Shown here one piece after another: positions 46,457 to 59,763 of a stretch of DNA of 64,000 nucleotides (its first letter is position 1; every line of letters starts with the position of its first letter). Source of the DNA: Lamellibrachia columna. Taxonomy: Eukaryota > Annelida > Polychaeta > Sabellida > Siboglinidae. The notes under the pieces are model-generated. The model did not search any database, was not told where the DNA came from, and worked only from the letters and a program-made list of their open reading frames with translations. The stretch spans positions 43,802,556 to 43,866,555 of the forward strand of contig OY759261.1 in NCBI GenBank assembly GCA_963662155.1, read 5' to 3'. Made by a program: the position numbers and the translations under genes.

Positions 46457-49400
46457 CAACTCCAAGACTGAAAGAGGAAGTTCATCCAGCGGAACTCTCG
46501 CCTCAGTGGCTGGCTCGTCATAGAATACAGCAACATCTGCATAAGTAATGCATGCACTGTACATGCATCAATAAACATACACATACGTATTCTATATGCC
46601 CTAATTAGCATACACACCCTTTTTTAATCAACAGGATCCATAATTATTGTAATTTGACAAGTGTGGAACTGAAAAGTGTCACCATCTGGTGTTAAACAGT
46701 TGGCACCACTTTTCTACACTAGTCACCAGATATAACCACTTGTGTTAAACAGTTACCTTATTGTCTAGAGAAATAAATTTTGGTGTATGCTTATTAGGTC
46801 GAATACGCAGTATATGAATAAACATTTCTACATACCTGACTCACACATGCCGACATGTATAAAACAGTAAGGATTAGAACACTATGACATTTTCTGCAGC
46901 ATTACATTAACATATAAATAAACGCATCAAGGAATATAGATGTTATAAATTTTTAATAGGAATTGCCTATTTTATGTATTAAAATCACACATTTTTATCG
47001 ATTTGGTTTTAAATTTATGTATTTACATGATGTCTATACACATTTTTTTAATACATGTCACTCTGTATGTGCCTTGATATATAAGCATATGCAAAGAATC
47101 CAAAATAAAAATAAGTCAACAACACTGGCAACATTTCAACCAACCTAGTCCTCATTACAAGATTTACAAAACTTGGGTATAATAAATAACATAGAAAAAT
47201 TCTGAGTTAAAAAAACTATAAAAAAACAGATGAGCGAGAGCTCAATATCAGGAATAAGTAATATACAAGAATACTGCCTAGACCTTTCTAAATCACTGTA
47301 CATAACAACATTTTAAAGCGAAAAAAGTCATGGTTTTGGGGCTACGCACCAAAAAGCGATAATAAAAATTAACCATGCACAATTAAAATCAAGAATATCA
47401 TGCCAGTGGTTTATTCAGAATGTGTTCTAAATGTAGGAGATTCCAGTCATTTCTCCAGTTGAATGAGGGCTGACATGTTAACCAGCACGATCGATAAGCG
47501 CATGCACAGTCCTATGAAAATCGGGTAACCAAATCTCAAACAAACATGGTAATTGTCAGAAAGAGGACTAGTTTAGTATACAAATGCCAAACTATGTTAC
47601 ATATGTAGAGCTTGGATGCAAACTGCATGACCATATCCCATTGGCATGTATAGGAATAGGTGCATGCAAATATTTTTTATTTGGCGAGCAAATTTTTTTA
47701 AACTACAACACTTGTGACACAGGGTTATCAAACATTAAGGCACAGAACATGAAATTAAGATGCTGTTTGTCACAAGTTTTTCTTAGTAAATCACTGGCAT
47801 GATATTCTTAATTGTAGTTGTAAAGGGTTATGTCTCAGTAACTTTTATAGGGGCATAGGCCTAAAACCATGACTTTTGTTTCCCTTTAATATACTTGCTG
47901 AAAAAGAAATGATTTTGTCAACAGTCTTATTATGTAGAGATGTATTAGTAGCCTTACTTGTAAATGGAATAGGTACAATGTTGAGAAGTTCATCTGCTCT
48001 CGGTTTACTGGCATTTCTATTAACGCCAAATCCCATCTTTATGAGAGAAATGACACACCGTGGAATTCCACGAGCACCAATGCACTGTAAAATCCTGTTG
48101 TTCTCCCTCAACTACAAACAAACAATAATAATAAGTTAGCTATTAAGTACAGGTTGTAATATGAATGCATCAAGTAGGAAAAAAAATCAATTCGCTAGAA
48201 CGTTTTTAAAGCTTAAAGGCATAGAATATGTGAAAACAACTACAACATAGAATTGGACAATGCAGTCATGAATTTAAATACAAAACAAGATGGGAATTAC
48301 AGTGCATTTGTTATTGTAAGACATATCACACATCCAGTAACACACATGAACAATGCCATTAATTGACTGACCATGTGAATTATTGGGTGAAAAGTATCAA
48401 TTCAGGATTGATTTTGGCAGTTGCAACACTAGTGAGGTAATGTTCTCACATCATACCCTGTTCTGCTTAGCTTATACACTATATGTCTTACTTAGCCAAT
48501 ACATTACTAATGATTATATCACTCATCATCTGTATGCTGATGACACACAGGTTTATAATTATATATTACGTTCACAATCAGATTCACAAGAATCTATGTC
48601 AATATTAAGCGACTTTCTCACTGACATCTATTTTGGATGGAATCAAGTAAGCTGGAACTCAACCCAGATAAAACCTTATTATTATTATTGACACTAAGCT
48701 ACAACGAAATAAGGTCATCAGTTAAACTGCTTAGTAGTGATACATCCCCATCAGATATCATTCATTGTCCTTGACAGCGATTTCAACTTCTGTAGTATGA
48801 TTCTCAATGTGCAAATCCTATTGAGAAAATACATTTGACCAATATGGTACTGTTTTAATTTTTTTCTGACTGACCGACCCATTTTTGTGTTATAAAAATC
48901 TGTAAACCAACTAATAAAAATATAAGGCCTTACTTTATCTTTATGAAGGTCTTGTCACGAAACAACTTCTAAATGTAAATAATAGCAACTTACCAATTTG
49001 TCCAGCCTTTTATCCTCAGTGGATGATTTCTTTTTGGATGGGATCAGCTTCAGAATTTTGAGGAAAACAGACACGACGCAATCAAGGTCAAGATGAGGCT
49101 TTGCTTCAGGGTCGGCAATATTTTTGGAATTGCCGAAGTCTATTATCCGGACTGACCAATCACTCAAGACCATGATGTTGAAAACTGTGACAGCAAATAA
49201 TTATGTTGACCTTGTATACAGGTGGCCATACACGCATGCAGCTGCATAAGTTGTGCATATATTTCTAGAATACTTAGTTTGTCAATCTGTAATTTTAGTT
49301 TGAAAGATTTTGTCGAAACATCATGAGTAAATGTTTTTTGGGAACAAGTTGTATCGTAAAACATGTTTATAACATTAAATGTTCAGAAAGATATTTGTAT

Positions 49401-52400
49401 AATATTAAGTACAAAATTCTCAAACCTGCCATGTAGCCTTACCTTTGAGGTCCTTATGAACCACTTTCATTGCATGGCAGTAACATATGGCATCCAACAT
49501 CTGTTTCAAGATATGCAGACAATAGTAAAGGTTGAGCTGCCTGGGGTTCCTAATTACTTCTAATAGAGACAGACCTGCAATGTAAAGCATATAATAACAC
49601 CACACGGCTGCACTGAATATGCTGAACATTGTATACAGTGGTGAAAGAAATTATACCTCATAACATATTTGGTGAACATCACGCAATTCCTAAAATATTA
49701 CCTTCACAATAGGCATAAAATAAGAACAACTTCTATAGCACTAAAATCCGCAGCACATCAAAAACCATTGGGTTCATTGGGTAAAATAACGTGCGAGGTA
49801 GTGGGGTGCCTACCAGGGGTGGACAGGGTGAGTACCCTTATTTTTTAGCACTAGCTTCAAAATGGTGCGTCCTGGTGCATTTTGAAGGATGTTTTGAAAA
49901 ACTTTTTCCTTTGAAGTTAGGAGACAGCAATAAACATGTAACCATGTCGGCATGCAACAATTTCGGGACCACATTGGAAGTAAGTGCACTTAAATGTCTT
50001 TTATATTGCGCGAAGTGGTAAAAAAAAAACAGCAAGGTGGCCCACCTCGCTTGTCATATACCAGGGGAAACAATGGGTTAAGCAGGCTCAAATCGGTTTA
50101 CGATATCAAGAGAACCAACAACTGAATGGACACTGAAGGGCTGCAGTTTTTGGCCCAGATGATAACATTAGTGTAGATAAACATAACAAAAATGTACGAT
50201 TGAGAGTGTACAACAAACAATATTAGCAGAACATTAGCAGACAAACATATTGCATTATTCAGTTACCTTCTACATATTCCATGATGATGATGAATTTCTC
50301 AGCACTGTAGATGATGCCATAGAATTTGACTATGCAATCATGGTGAAGACCACTCAATGTCTTTGCCTCTTTAATGAAGGATTTCCAGTTGTCTGCTTGT
50401 TGAACCTGTACCAAAATAATCCACAGTTTACTCAAATACTAGTTTGTCTGCTCTGTCATTTTGAAGGCCTTTAGAGAGTCTTACATTACAAACATCTCCT
50501 TACGCCTCACCCTCCTTCCAAAAACTGAAATCAACAACAGTTGTTGAGGTGACTTGGAAGTGTTCCCGAGATAAGACAGAACTCTACCGATAAAGTAGCA
50601 CTACAACTAAAACAAACAAAAGCCAAACAGAGGACGGCCAAAGACAACACAGAGATAGACTGCAATGTATGGGGGGTTAATATTGGATTAGACAGAAAGA
50701 TTCAGAGGTGTTCTGGTGTGGGAACACTGCAGTTTTATGTCCTAGAAGGACTTCTGACTAACACATAATTTACTTCTAGAGTATCTGCTGTCCACAGTTG
50801 GTAGTTGCATTCTCCTGTCGATTCGTGCACATTTCGCCAACTCCCATTTCGCCTACTGTGGCTAATTCTGAGACAGATTCCCAGTTTGCCTTCTGCCCAA
50901 AGCTTACTCCCTCTTGGTCTACTCATAGATCACTTGGCCTACTCGTAGATCACTTGATCTACTGGCTAAACTTTAATTGGATGTGGCTTCTTTTAGCAAT
51001 TCTTCAGTTTTCCTTGAGTAAGTTCTTTTTGGATTTAATAAATGTTGTCTATAAATAAATAAAAATTAAGAGGACAAAGATTTTATTCAAGAAAAATTCT
51101 GATTTCTGAAAAACAAATTTTATATTTACCAAGGGTTAAAAATGGTGAAATGTAATTTTAGTGATAGAGGAGCTGTCCTAACGCAGAGTAGGTGAAATGG
51201 GAATAATATCAGTAGGCGAAATGGGGATACCCCCTCCTGTGATGGTATCTGTCATTATTACTAGTAACTAGTTAACTTATTACTAGTCAACTATATAAAA
51301 ATGGCTTTCTAATTCAAGGAGCTGAGATTTCTCAAGAAAATAAACCAGCTGTCTTGTTGGGAGGATCTGTTTATCACATACATGAAAGCTCTGCCATTAT
51401 TCTGTTGTGAAATTTACCTATGCAAAATTTCAGACTTGTGAGTGAAACAGTTTTAAAGTTATTGCATATTAATGATAACAAATAACATGCATGTAAAAAT
51501 AACTTTTGCCATAATGGTGCTAAAGTACTGATATTGGTCTTACAATTAAGCTAAGACATTGTCTATAGATACGTATCACATGGCAGTTAAGAAATTTTTG
51601 TTGTCACTGACCTTTGACCTGATATACCCCAAATGAGTAAACCCCGATTTTTTTTATCATTATCAAGGTCATTGTAACAACAAATGTCATAAAAAAAATT
51701 AGAGTGGGCAATTTTAGGTTATTTTTTTGCCCATTTTCACGTCAAGAACATTTTGGCCTTGTTTGGTTGCTCTATTTATAAAGTGAGAACGTATATTTAC
51801 CAATTTAATACAAAATCTAAATCTGGTTGTCATGTCTGTGGCGAGGAAGCATTCAGCATGTGCGCCACTGCCAAGTGGGGCGTGACTCATCCACTGATCA
51901 CCTTGTTGATAATGACCCTCATATACTTTCAAATTCTGCCAACAGCCAAAATCATTTCAAACAAAATAAGCTAGAAAAATAAGGTTCCATAAAATAAAAG
52001 ATCTTTAGCTAAAAACCATACAATATTAAATTTATTAATGTATTTGTTTGTTTAACTATTTAACCAAAATACAAGCAGCTAACATTTACATTAATTTATA
52101 TAAATAGTGTCACATTTATGCTAGGATGAACATTAACAGTATATGAACTATTTCAGGATATTATGGTATATAATGGCAAACAAATATAATATATGCAACA
52201 TATTATATATAGCGACTAAATTTAGTTAAAATGTTACGTGATATAATTAAAAAGCAATTTGAAGTCACTTGAAAAGTAACTGAATATACCAATTACATTT
52301 TCATCAATTTGAATTACTTTCAAAAACAAAACACCAAGTTCAGTTCTGGAATTGACATTTCAATTCCACCTACAATATAATTCACCCCACGTCTAGTACT

Positions 52401-55400
52401 GTCGTCAAATACATTTATTAGGATCGTCATAACATGCCATAAAACAACACAATGACACACTTCACAGAAGACAGTTCATGCAGACGACTTTGACAACAAA
52501 CTTAACTACAAACCTCTTCCATTGATTGATCAATAAACCCTTGCAATCGTTTGTTGTGTCTGTCATCTCTCTGTTGGACTGTATTGAAATAGCTCAGGAA
52601 ATCTTCTTTCTGCAGGTACACCACCTGTTGAAGCAAAGGAGAAATGCATTTAGTTGCCTTTATTTGGATAATATTTATTTAGAGTGCTATTCCAAACATT
52701 CAATAATAACTTAATCCTACATTGATGAATACTCACATTCATAATATTGGACAATTCACATTCAGGACAGTATAATATCTATCTGTGATAATAAAATCTG
52801 TCAAAATATTGTTTATTACTTGTTTTTGATAATGTTTACATTTGTCATTATTATTTGTGTGCATTACAATGCTAGAATCAGCTGAACTCCAATTATGTTG
52901 ATGTGATATTAGAATTTTCCAAACTACATTTTGAATATTTAAAAAGTAGATGCAAAGATATTACCCAATCTTGGCCTTCATCATTGCTCTGGTTACCCTC
53001 GCTGTTGCCATGGTGATTATTCACATTTGTAGGATGAACTGAAAATGCAAGGAATGTCTTCCTGAAATTATTGTACAAAATGGCAAACTAAATAATTCAG
53101 AACTTATTTGTACAGACTTGACTTATAATATAGCAAATAAAGACACCCAAACATATAATTATATATTATAGTTATAATGTCCAGTTAAGCCCGGCACAAT
53201 GCGACATGACCACTTTTGGATTCGCCAACGTGTACATAGTGAATTGGATGTGGACCTTTCACGATGCAACACTATTATCGAAGAATTTGGGTCTAAAAAC
53301 AAACCAACCCTGGTACAGTATAGGCTAACGCTAGGCTGAAAATTTGTTTAATCAATTTTGCTCAAGGCCAAATATTTTTTTACCAAATGAAAATTTGTTT
53401 AGCCATTTCTGCTTGGCTGGTTTTGCATGGTCACGATAAACATCCCAGGGTTTTGGTAAAAATGTGTGCATCAAAAACACTTGGAGAGTATCTAGGTTCA
53501 CCCATGCAGATATAGGGTTAATTATGAAATAGAATTGAAGAATGCATTAATTGGAATTGGTCACTGAGTGAGGTGCAGAGATATTCTTTTTAATGAAAAA
53601 TTTATTTTATGCACGTTGATGGGCAATGATGGCATTGAAGCTCTGGTTAATATCCACTTTAAGCAAACAGTTGCAACTAGCAGTTACAAGGCCATAGTCC
53701 TTTTGTTTGTTTAATTAAGCATAAGCCAGGATTTAACAAGATTTAACAAGATTTGCCATCCAAGCCAAAGGCCCAGATGGCAAGTGGACAAGGAAGCCAT
53801 TGGCTTATCGAGAGTCCAACAATGTTCACCTACTTATAACCCGCCCTCCTGAGATATGTGTCAACCTTGTTTTTAAACATATTCACGCTGCTAGCAGTTA
53901 CACAATCTGTAGACAATTTGTTCCATTCATTTATTGTCCTCTGTGAGAACGAGTGCTTCCTGATGTCCAATCTACATTGATCCTTTACTAATTTTACCTC
54001 ATGTCCTCTAGTTCTGCTATCCTTCTTGAGTGAGAAAAACATATTTCTATCAATAATTTCATACCCATTCAATATCTTAAAAACTTCAATCTGATCTCCT
54101 CTTAACCTCCTTGTCTCTAGAGTTGTTAAACCACATTCTTTCAGGCGTTCTTCATAACTAAGGTCTCTAAGTTCTGGAATCATTTTAGTTGCTCTCCTTT
54201 GTATGCGTTCAAGCGTATCTATATCCTTCTTACGATATGGTCTCCATGCTTGTATACAGTATTCTAAATGAGGTCTAACTATTGCTTTATAAAGAGGTAT
54301 AATTAACTTTTTTCCCTTGTATGTTATGTTTCTTCTAATCAATCCAAGAATTTGATTACCCTTTGAAGCTGCAATACCACACTGCTCTGAAACTTTCATA
54401 TCAGCGCTTATTGTAACTCCTAAGTCCTTTTCTTTTACAGTAGTACCCAGAACAGTATCTCCCATTTTATAGTTTACATTCAAGTTCCCATGTCCTGTAT
54501 GTAGGCATTTACATTTCCCAAAATTGAACAGCATCTGCCATTTCTCAGACCATTTCACTAATCTGTCTAGATCGTTTTGTAAATGTTGTTTATCACCATC
54601 AGTATTAACCTTTCTAAACAGTTTTGTGTCATCCGCAAATTTCAGTACGTTACTTGTTATACTGTCGTCCAAGTCATTGATATAAATTAAGAATAATATA
54701 GGTCCTAGTACTGACCCTTGAGGTACCCCACTCAAAACCGATTTCCAATTTGAAACTTCTCCATCTACTACAACTCGTTGTCTTCTGTCAGTCAGCCATT
54801 GTTCTATCCAGTCAGTTATGCTATCCCCGATACCATGGGCTTTTAATTTAAGTAGCAATCTTTGATGAAGAGAAGTAAATAATACAAAACCTAGGGATAA
54901 TTAAATGCCTGCCTTGCTCTCAGAAGAGACAGTGCTAACTGCTAAGCAGGTCTGATGCTAAGAATTGCAAGCTGAGTGTTCTGAAGAAGCATGTTTACTC
55001 AAGTCAGACATCCTACACCAGTATAGTCTGGTGGTAACTTGCAGTATGGCTAAAGAACACAGGGGACACTGAACCCTGGACATTGGCAAGTGCTAATCCA
55101 CCCCTCAGCAAACAGTAGCTGTGGTCTCTGGTGGTCAGTGCAAAGGACTAAGAGAGCAGAGATGAGGAATCTCCTCAACAAAGGAATGGAGCCCATGTTT
55201 TCTTTTATATAAAAAACATTGTAAATTCATTTTCCGTTTCAATAAATTCATCTCGCATTCAATTCCAATTCAATCTGTTTTGATTTTTTAAAATTCCAAT
55301 TCACGCATATTCTTGATCAATTCAATTAAGAATTGAACCCGGGTCTGCTTCACATGCACACACAGCATGGACCTGAGCACTCTTTTCAGCATAGTGCAAA

Positions 55401-55685
55401 AGCCACTGACATCAGACGAACCAATCGCTGTTAATTTAGCTATAAAAGTGGAATCATGAAACAAGATATTATTTTATCTGGCATTGTTGTAACTTTAAGC
55501 AACTCACCTGGCTGGTCCAGTGAAGGCGGACCTCTCACTGAGGCTGTGTGGGAAAACACATGAGCACCTCTTGCAACCAATGTTTCACCATGGGGGTGTG
55601 TATGTGGGGACACTTGCTGACGAGCTGTGGAAACCCGGAGGTGATTGGACTGTCGATCAATAGGAGACCTTGCCCCATCACTCAT
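46457..55685 (-). CDS. Divergent MAP3K14/NIK-like protein kinase, nine exons
   Basis: Phase-compatible GT-AG exons: 55685-55508, 53038-52965, 52624-52514, 51935-51801, 50405-50267, 49574-49443, 49184-48994, 48111-47958, 46536-46457; 398 codons joined, 3' end not found. Exons 1-3 have no recognised domain. Exon 4 gives GDQWMSHAPLGSGAHAECFL (glycine loop, third Gly is Ala) and FCIKL (Lys). Exon 5 gives IKEAKTLSGLHHDCIVKFYG (helix C Glu) and IIIMEYVEG (hinge). Exon 6 ends VVHKDLK; exon 7 adds the catalytic Asn (FNIMVL) and IIDFGNSK. Exon 8 ends the fold with PRADELL. Catalytic Lys, Asp, Asn and DFG are present, but the activation segment and APE are nearly gone. W-x-S/T-H before the loop recalls NIK; another MAP3K relation is possible. 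The start ATG at 55685 is the first in the open frame. Confidence 0.8.
47313..47889. mobile_element. TTAA-flanked MITE in kinase intron 8
   Basis: TTAA (47313) then agcgaaaaaagtcatggttt. The right end ggcctaaaaccatgactttt then gtttccct precedes TTAA (47886). The TIR matches the THAP element at 59.76 kb (A-G-y-G-A-A-A...TTTTGGG...TAyg/cACC), so this is a 569-bp non-autonomous relative. It has no coding content. Confidence 0.75.
48383..48710 (+). pseudogene. RT fragment antisense in kinase intron 7
   Basis: The plus frame reads LFCLAYTLYVLLSQYI then DYITHHLYADDTQVYNYI, the RT motif C (Y-A-D-D) of an L2/CR1-type LINE. SMSILSDFLTDIYFWMESSK-like and KLELNPDKT follow with one frame change. No other domains remain. 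Confidence 0.8.
53731..54867 (-). mobile_element. 5'-truncated CR1-like copy, open RT frame
   Basis: It ends 3' in the same tandem atcttgttaa tail and starts abruptly at 54867, where similarity to the 33-kb copy stops. The minus frame 54858-53830 is open for 342 codons from LLLKLKAHGIGDSITDWIEQ through GVPQGSVLGPILF, FADDTKLF and the C-terminus. It differs from the other copy at about six residues. It is inserted in intron 1 of the kinase gene, same strand. The endonuclease and motif A are lost, so it is not autonomous. Confidence 0.93.
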
Positions 55686-55984
55686 TGTAACATTGCATGC
55701 TCTGTAACCATATAATTAGCAACACAGTTCGTTGCCATGACAACTACTATATATGGGTCAAGTCACATGGCAGAAACATGTCTTAATAATACAGGTGGGA
55801 GATTGAGACTCCTCCCCTTCACTGTACTCGAACTTACACCTTTTTGAATGTAGTGTTACTGGTAGAAATCAATAAACATTTTACATTTACTTGCTAATCT
55901 AAATTCTAGTTTATAACATTGTACCACAAATATCGTAAAACTTGTATTTATCGCCGCTGCCAAAATTATTGAAGGAGGCAAAGA

Positions 55985-56325
55985 GTGAGAGTTAATGACT
56001 AATGACAGTAATGTTGTCAGACGTTTTTTTTACTATACATGTGTAGTATCATTGTAAAGGCCACTCTTTCAGAAGTTCAGAAATGCAAAAAGTTTGACTC
56101 TAGTTTAATTATATGGGAAGATATTAATATTTAAAGATCGCCAACGTAAAAAAAAGTGGCTACCGATTACAAGCCAATTTCTAAAATGCATAACTTTAAC
56201 AATATTTGTTATTACATATCCTGCAAGCGTAGCATCATTGTAAAGGCCACTCTTTAAGAAGTTCAGAAGTGCAAACATTTTGACTCTAGCTTAATTCTAT
56301 GGGAAGATATTAATATTTTATTTGT
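55985..56325 (+). repeat. Direct repeat of about 100 bp, two copies
   Basis: gtatcattgtaaaggccact...gggaagatattaatattt occurs at 56047-56134 and, as gcatcattgtaaaggccact..., at 56230-56318. It lies upstream of the kinase start, in otherwise unremarkable DNA (55686-57290). Confidence 0.85.
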
Positions 56326-57299
56326 CTAAGAGCACTTTATTATCTACTGTGGTTTTTTTAAGGATTTTAACCTGTTCTGGCATTGCTGCAGTCGAAACTG
56401 AAATGCTCTTCTCGTTGGGCCAGTTACTCTGTCCTGGCGTTGCTGACTTTCAAGCCCACTGTGTTTCTAATTCACCTTTTAACCTGAGTTTTTTAAAACC
56501 ATTCTATTGGTGTTATCCATTCGTGATATTCGTGGCACTTATAAATGATCAACTTGAACATCGAACATGTATCTGCTGCGTAAGTGAAATATATATTAAA
56601 TGTCTACACAAATTTTAAATGTCTGCACAAACATTTTGGGTTGTGGTACATATGTGAGGTGTGATAACCCGAGTATGTTGGCTGTGGTGTTTGTGTTGTG
56701 AAGCTATCTACAAAAGAAGTGCCACATCATACGCACAACAGGGATCAAAAGTTTTGGAATTAAGTAAAGTACATTTGTATGTGATTGTAAGCCTAACTAA
56801 GTATCAATTGTTGTGTACTTGCCTGTAATTGCTACTTGAGCCTTTTCCTAAAGTACTGTACTTCTTTATATTTGTGTTGAAGTGACATGCCTGACTTTAC
56901 AACACAATTATTTTTCAATAACTTATTTTTTATGAAATGGTGTCAAGGAAATATAAATAAAATAAAATTATTACAGGCCACATTGAGTGTTGCAAATGAC
57001 AGTCTATAATATAAAGTGTATTCCATACTAAAGGACAAGGAATACACAGTAAAAGGTATTTTAGAAATAGCTTCCGGGTGAACGATAATACATGGTAAAT
57101 ATGCCAGCGAGTGCTAGGTCAGTTTAAAATTGCTGGCGCTAAAACGCGCTAGCGTGCACACGCATGCAGACATTACATGATAGCAGAACAATGTTTATTT
57201 AATATGTTGCCATACTTTCAATTCTTACCAAATGTATTTTTCAATGATCTACAATTGGTCAAATATCCCAAAACTTCGTCACTGTCAAATGTTATTATA

Positions 57300-57480
57300 G
57301 CTTAACAGTGATCTCGGCCATTCGAGATCTCGGCCTGAGTGAACTCGGCTTGTTTCGGTGAACTCGGCCAGTGACCTCGGCCTGTGCAGCCAGTGATATT
57401 GGCCAATTTGAGGGAGTGATGTTGGCCAGAAATAAGAGTCCGGCAGTGATCTCGGCCTGTTTGAGGGAGTGATCGATGTT
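57300..57480. repeat. Cluster of TIR-like 'gtgatctcggcc' motifs
   Basis: cagtgatctcggcc and variants (gtgaactcggcc, gtgacctcggcctg, gtgatgttggcc) occur about nine times in both clean and decayed forms. The sequence equals the terminus of the element starting at 57592. Confidence 0.75.
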
Positions 57481-57744
57481 GGCCAGAAATAAATGTTTGT
57501 AAAATAATACGTTCTAATATGTATTGTGATAACTGCTATATAATAGACTCAATAACTTTCAATATTGCATGGTCGGAATGCCATTTTCGACAGTGATCTC
57601 GGCCTGTTTTTACAACGGGCCTTTTTATTACAGTTATGTCGGACATTATATTTAAATACAAAAAATATCAATTATCGTAGGAAATTTCTGCGTGTTAAAT
57701 ATAGCTATTTTAATTCATCAGTTATGAGTACATTTTATTAGTAT

Positions 57745-57898
57745 ATCGACGTTGTTTCAACGTCAGATATCAACGTTGTTTCAACGTCAGGTATCAACGT
57801 TGTGATGACATCGAATTATTGGTCGATATGAAAGTTGAGTCGACGTCGGATATCAACGTTGTTTCAACGTCATGTATCAACGTTGTTTCATCGTCAGG
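57745..57898. repeat. Hairpin repeats of ~23 bp
   Basis: About five units of tatcaacgttgtttcaacgt cag, some decayed; each folds as ACGTTG-TTT-CAACGT. Confidence 0.85.
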
Positions 57899-58241
57899 TA
57901 ACAGAACATGCACTTTAGACTACTACATGTGTCTAATTAGGCAGCGTCGGTGGGTTGTTTGGTTGTGCTGGCTGTTCTTCCACCTCCCCCACTCCTCTCT
58001 GGCGCATACTTCAAGGTGGCGGCAACAGGTGTGTTTACATCAGACTCGGTGCTGCCATTCACTGACTTCATAACACTAGCAATACATAAAATGTTATGTT
58101 GTGACTATACAATTCTAAATCTAATAAACAAAATAACAACAAAGATGGGGAAACCAACAAACAAAACCACACGTAGGTAGAGGAACCCACCCTTCACATC
58201 GTAGCGTAAACATGATAAGGCTTAAAGCTTAAATCCCAAGA

Positions 58242-58555
58242 GTAGAAAGCCAATTACTACAGCCAGAGCCTGCCTCTACACATTCTTAACGCACACAAAT
58301 CAAAGCTAGATAGATAACACGAAAATATCAGCTCAATAAAACAAAATAAAGGTAGAAAGCCAATTACTACAGCCTGCCTCTACACATTCTTAACGCACAC
58401 AAATCAAAGACAGACAACATGAAAAGACCAACTCAATAAAACAAAGTAAGGGTAGAAAGCCAATTACTACAGCCTGCCTCTACACATTCTTAACGCACAC
58501 ACATCAAAGTTAGGCAACACGAAAATACCAACTCAATAAAACATTAGAGTAGAAA
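58242..58555. repeat. ~100-110 bp tandem repeat, 3 copies
   Basis: gtagaaagccaattactaca starts at 58242, 58352 and 58452; each copy runs to ctcaataaaacaaa. Confidence 0.93.
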
Positions 58556-58899
58556 ATACATGATTCAACTTATTGTATCGATATATATGGCCGACATAAC
58601 TACATTAAGGCCCGTAATAAAAAAAAAACCGGCCGAAATCACTGGTGTACATGCCGAATTCACTTTTGATAATAATAATACATTTATTTCCAACATTACA
58701 TATATGCAGTGTATAGACATACATTGCTAATGCACTAATGCAGAACATCTTTATACAATGCTCATTTTTAAATCATGTGTATTTAAAAGATGAATGGTTG
58801 CAATCATTGTGTGCTACAATCTTATGCTGGAAACGGAGAGAACTGAAGTGTAAACTTATGTGTACTCCCCCTGTTGTATTGATTTGTTATAATATTATG

Positions 58900-58932
<33 letters not shown>

Positions 58933-59763
58933 GTATACACAAACACGCACGCTCGCACACACATTACCGGTATTCATCTTTTATAGAGCAATCCCTTGTA
59001 TCATACTGATAAAACACATATAATTAATGCATAGATATACCAAAAACTAATACAGTAAACATATTACGTCTCAGAATAAAATATCCATTTTGTATCTATC
59101 AAGTATATATCTGTTGTGGTTTTTTTAAAGCGAAAATAGTTTTACAGTTTCTTAGTGCAATACGTAAATCATTCCAAAACTTAACACCAGCCCTTAGTGC
59201 AGTACGAACTTAATTTATTTCCCTTTTCCTTGTGTTGTGCAAACTATCTTCATTATAATAAAATAATCTTTGAATGCTATTTGGCAATAGTTTATATTTC
59301 ATTTTGTACATCAATACCAATGTTCATTATTCGATTAAGTCGATTTAAAAAAATTAATTTAAGATTAATAAATATGATATTTGTATGATCACGAGCATCT
59401 GCTCCACAAATAATTCTCACAACTCTCTTTTGTAGAGTGAATAGGAGGATTATATTTGTGCATAAGTATTTCACGATATATCTGAGCACTAGTCTATATG
59501 GGGCAAAAAAGTGAGACGTATAAAGTAATTAATGCCGAGGTCTTTAAGACAAATGTTTAAGACACTGTTTTAGCCAATTTGGATTTTACCGATTGTATAT
59601 GTGCTTTCCAAGAAAGCTGATAATCGATAATTATGTCAAGAAGTGTTGTTTCATACTCTTTCTATAATGTTTTAATTGATTGTTATAGCAATATCTGAAG
59701 TAACCCTTCTTTTTCCAAATATCATGCAAGTAGTTTTTTAAATATTAAGAGACAGTTTGTTAA

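Larger units (their letters stand above)
57592..58644. mobile_element. TIR element (~1.05 kb), CAGTGATYTCGGCC ends
   Basis: Left CAGTGATCTCGGCCTGTTTT, acgggccttttta and gttatgtcgg are mirrored at 58570-58644 (gccgacataactacattaag, gcccgtaat, aaccggccgaaatcactg). The TIRs are about 60 bp with a CAGTG end. Inside lie two arrays: atcaacgttgtttcaacgtc units (57745-57895), each a perfect ACGTTG-TTT-CAACGT hairpin, and three 100-110 bp units (58242-58555). No transposase. CAGTG termini recall hAT, but no 8-bp TSD was seen. Confidence 0.72.
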
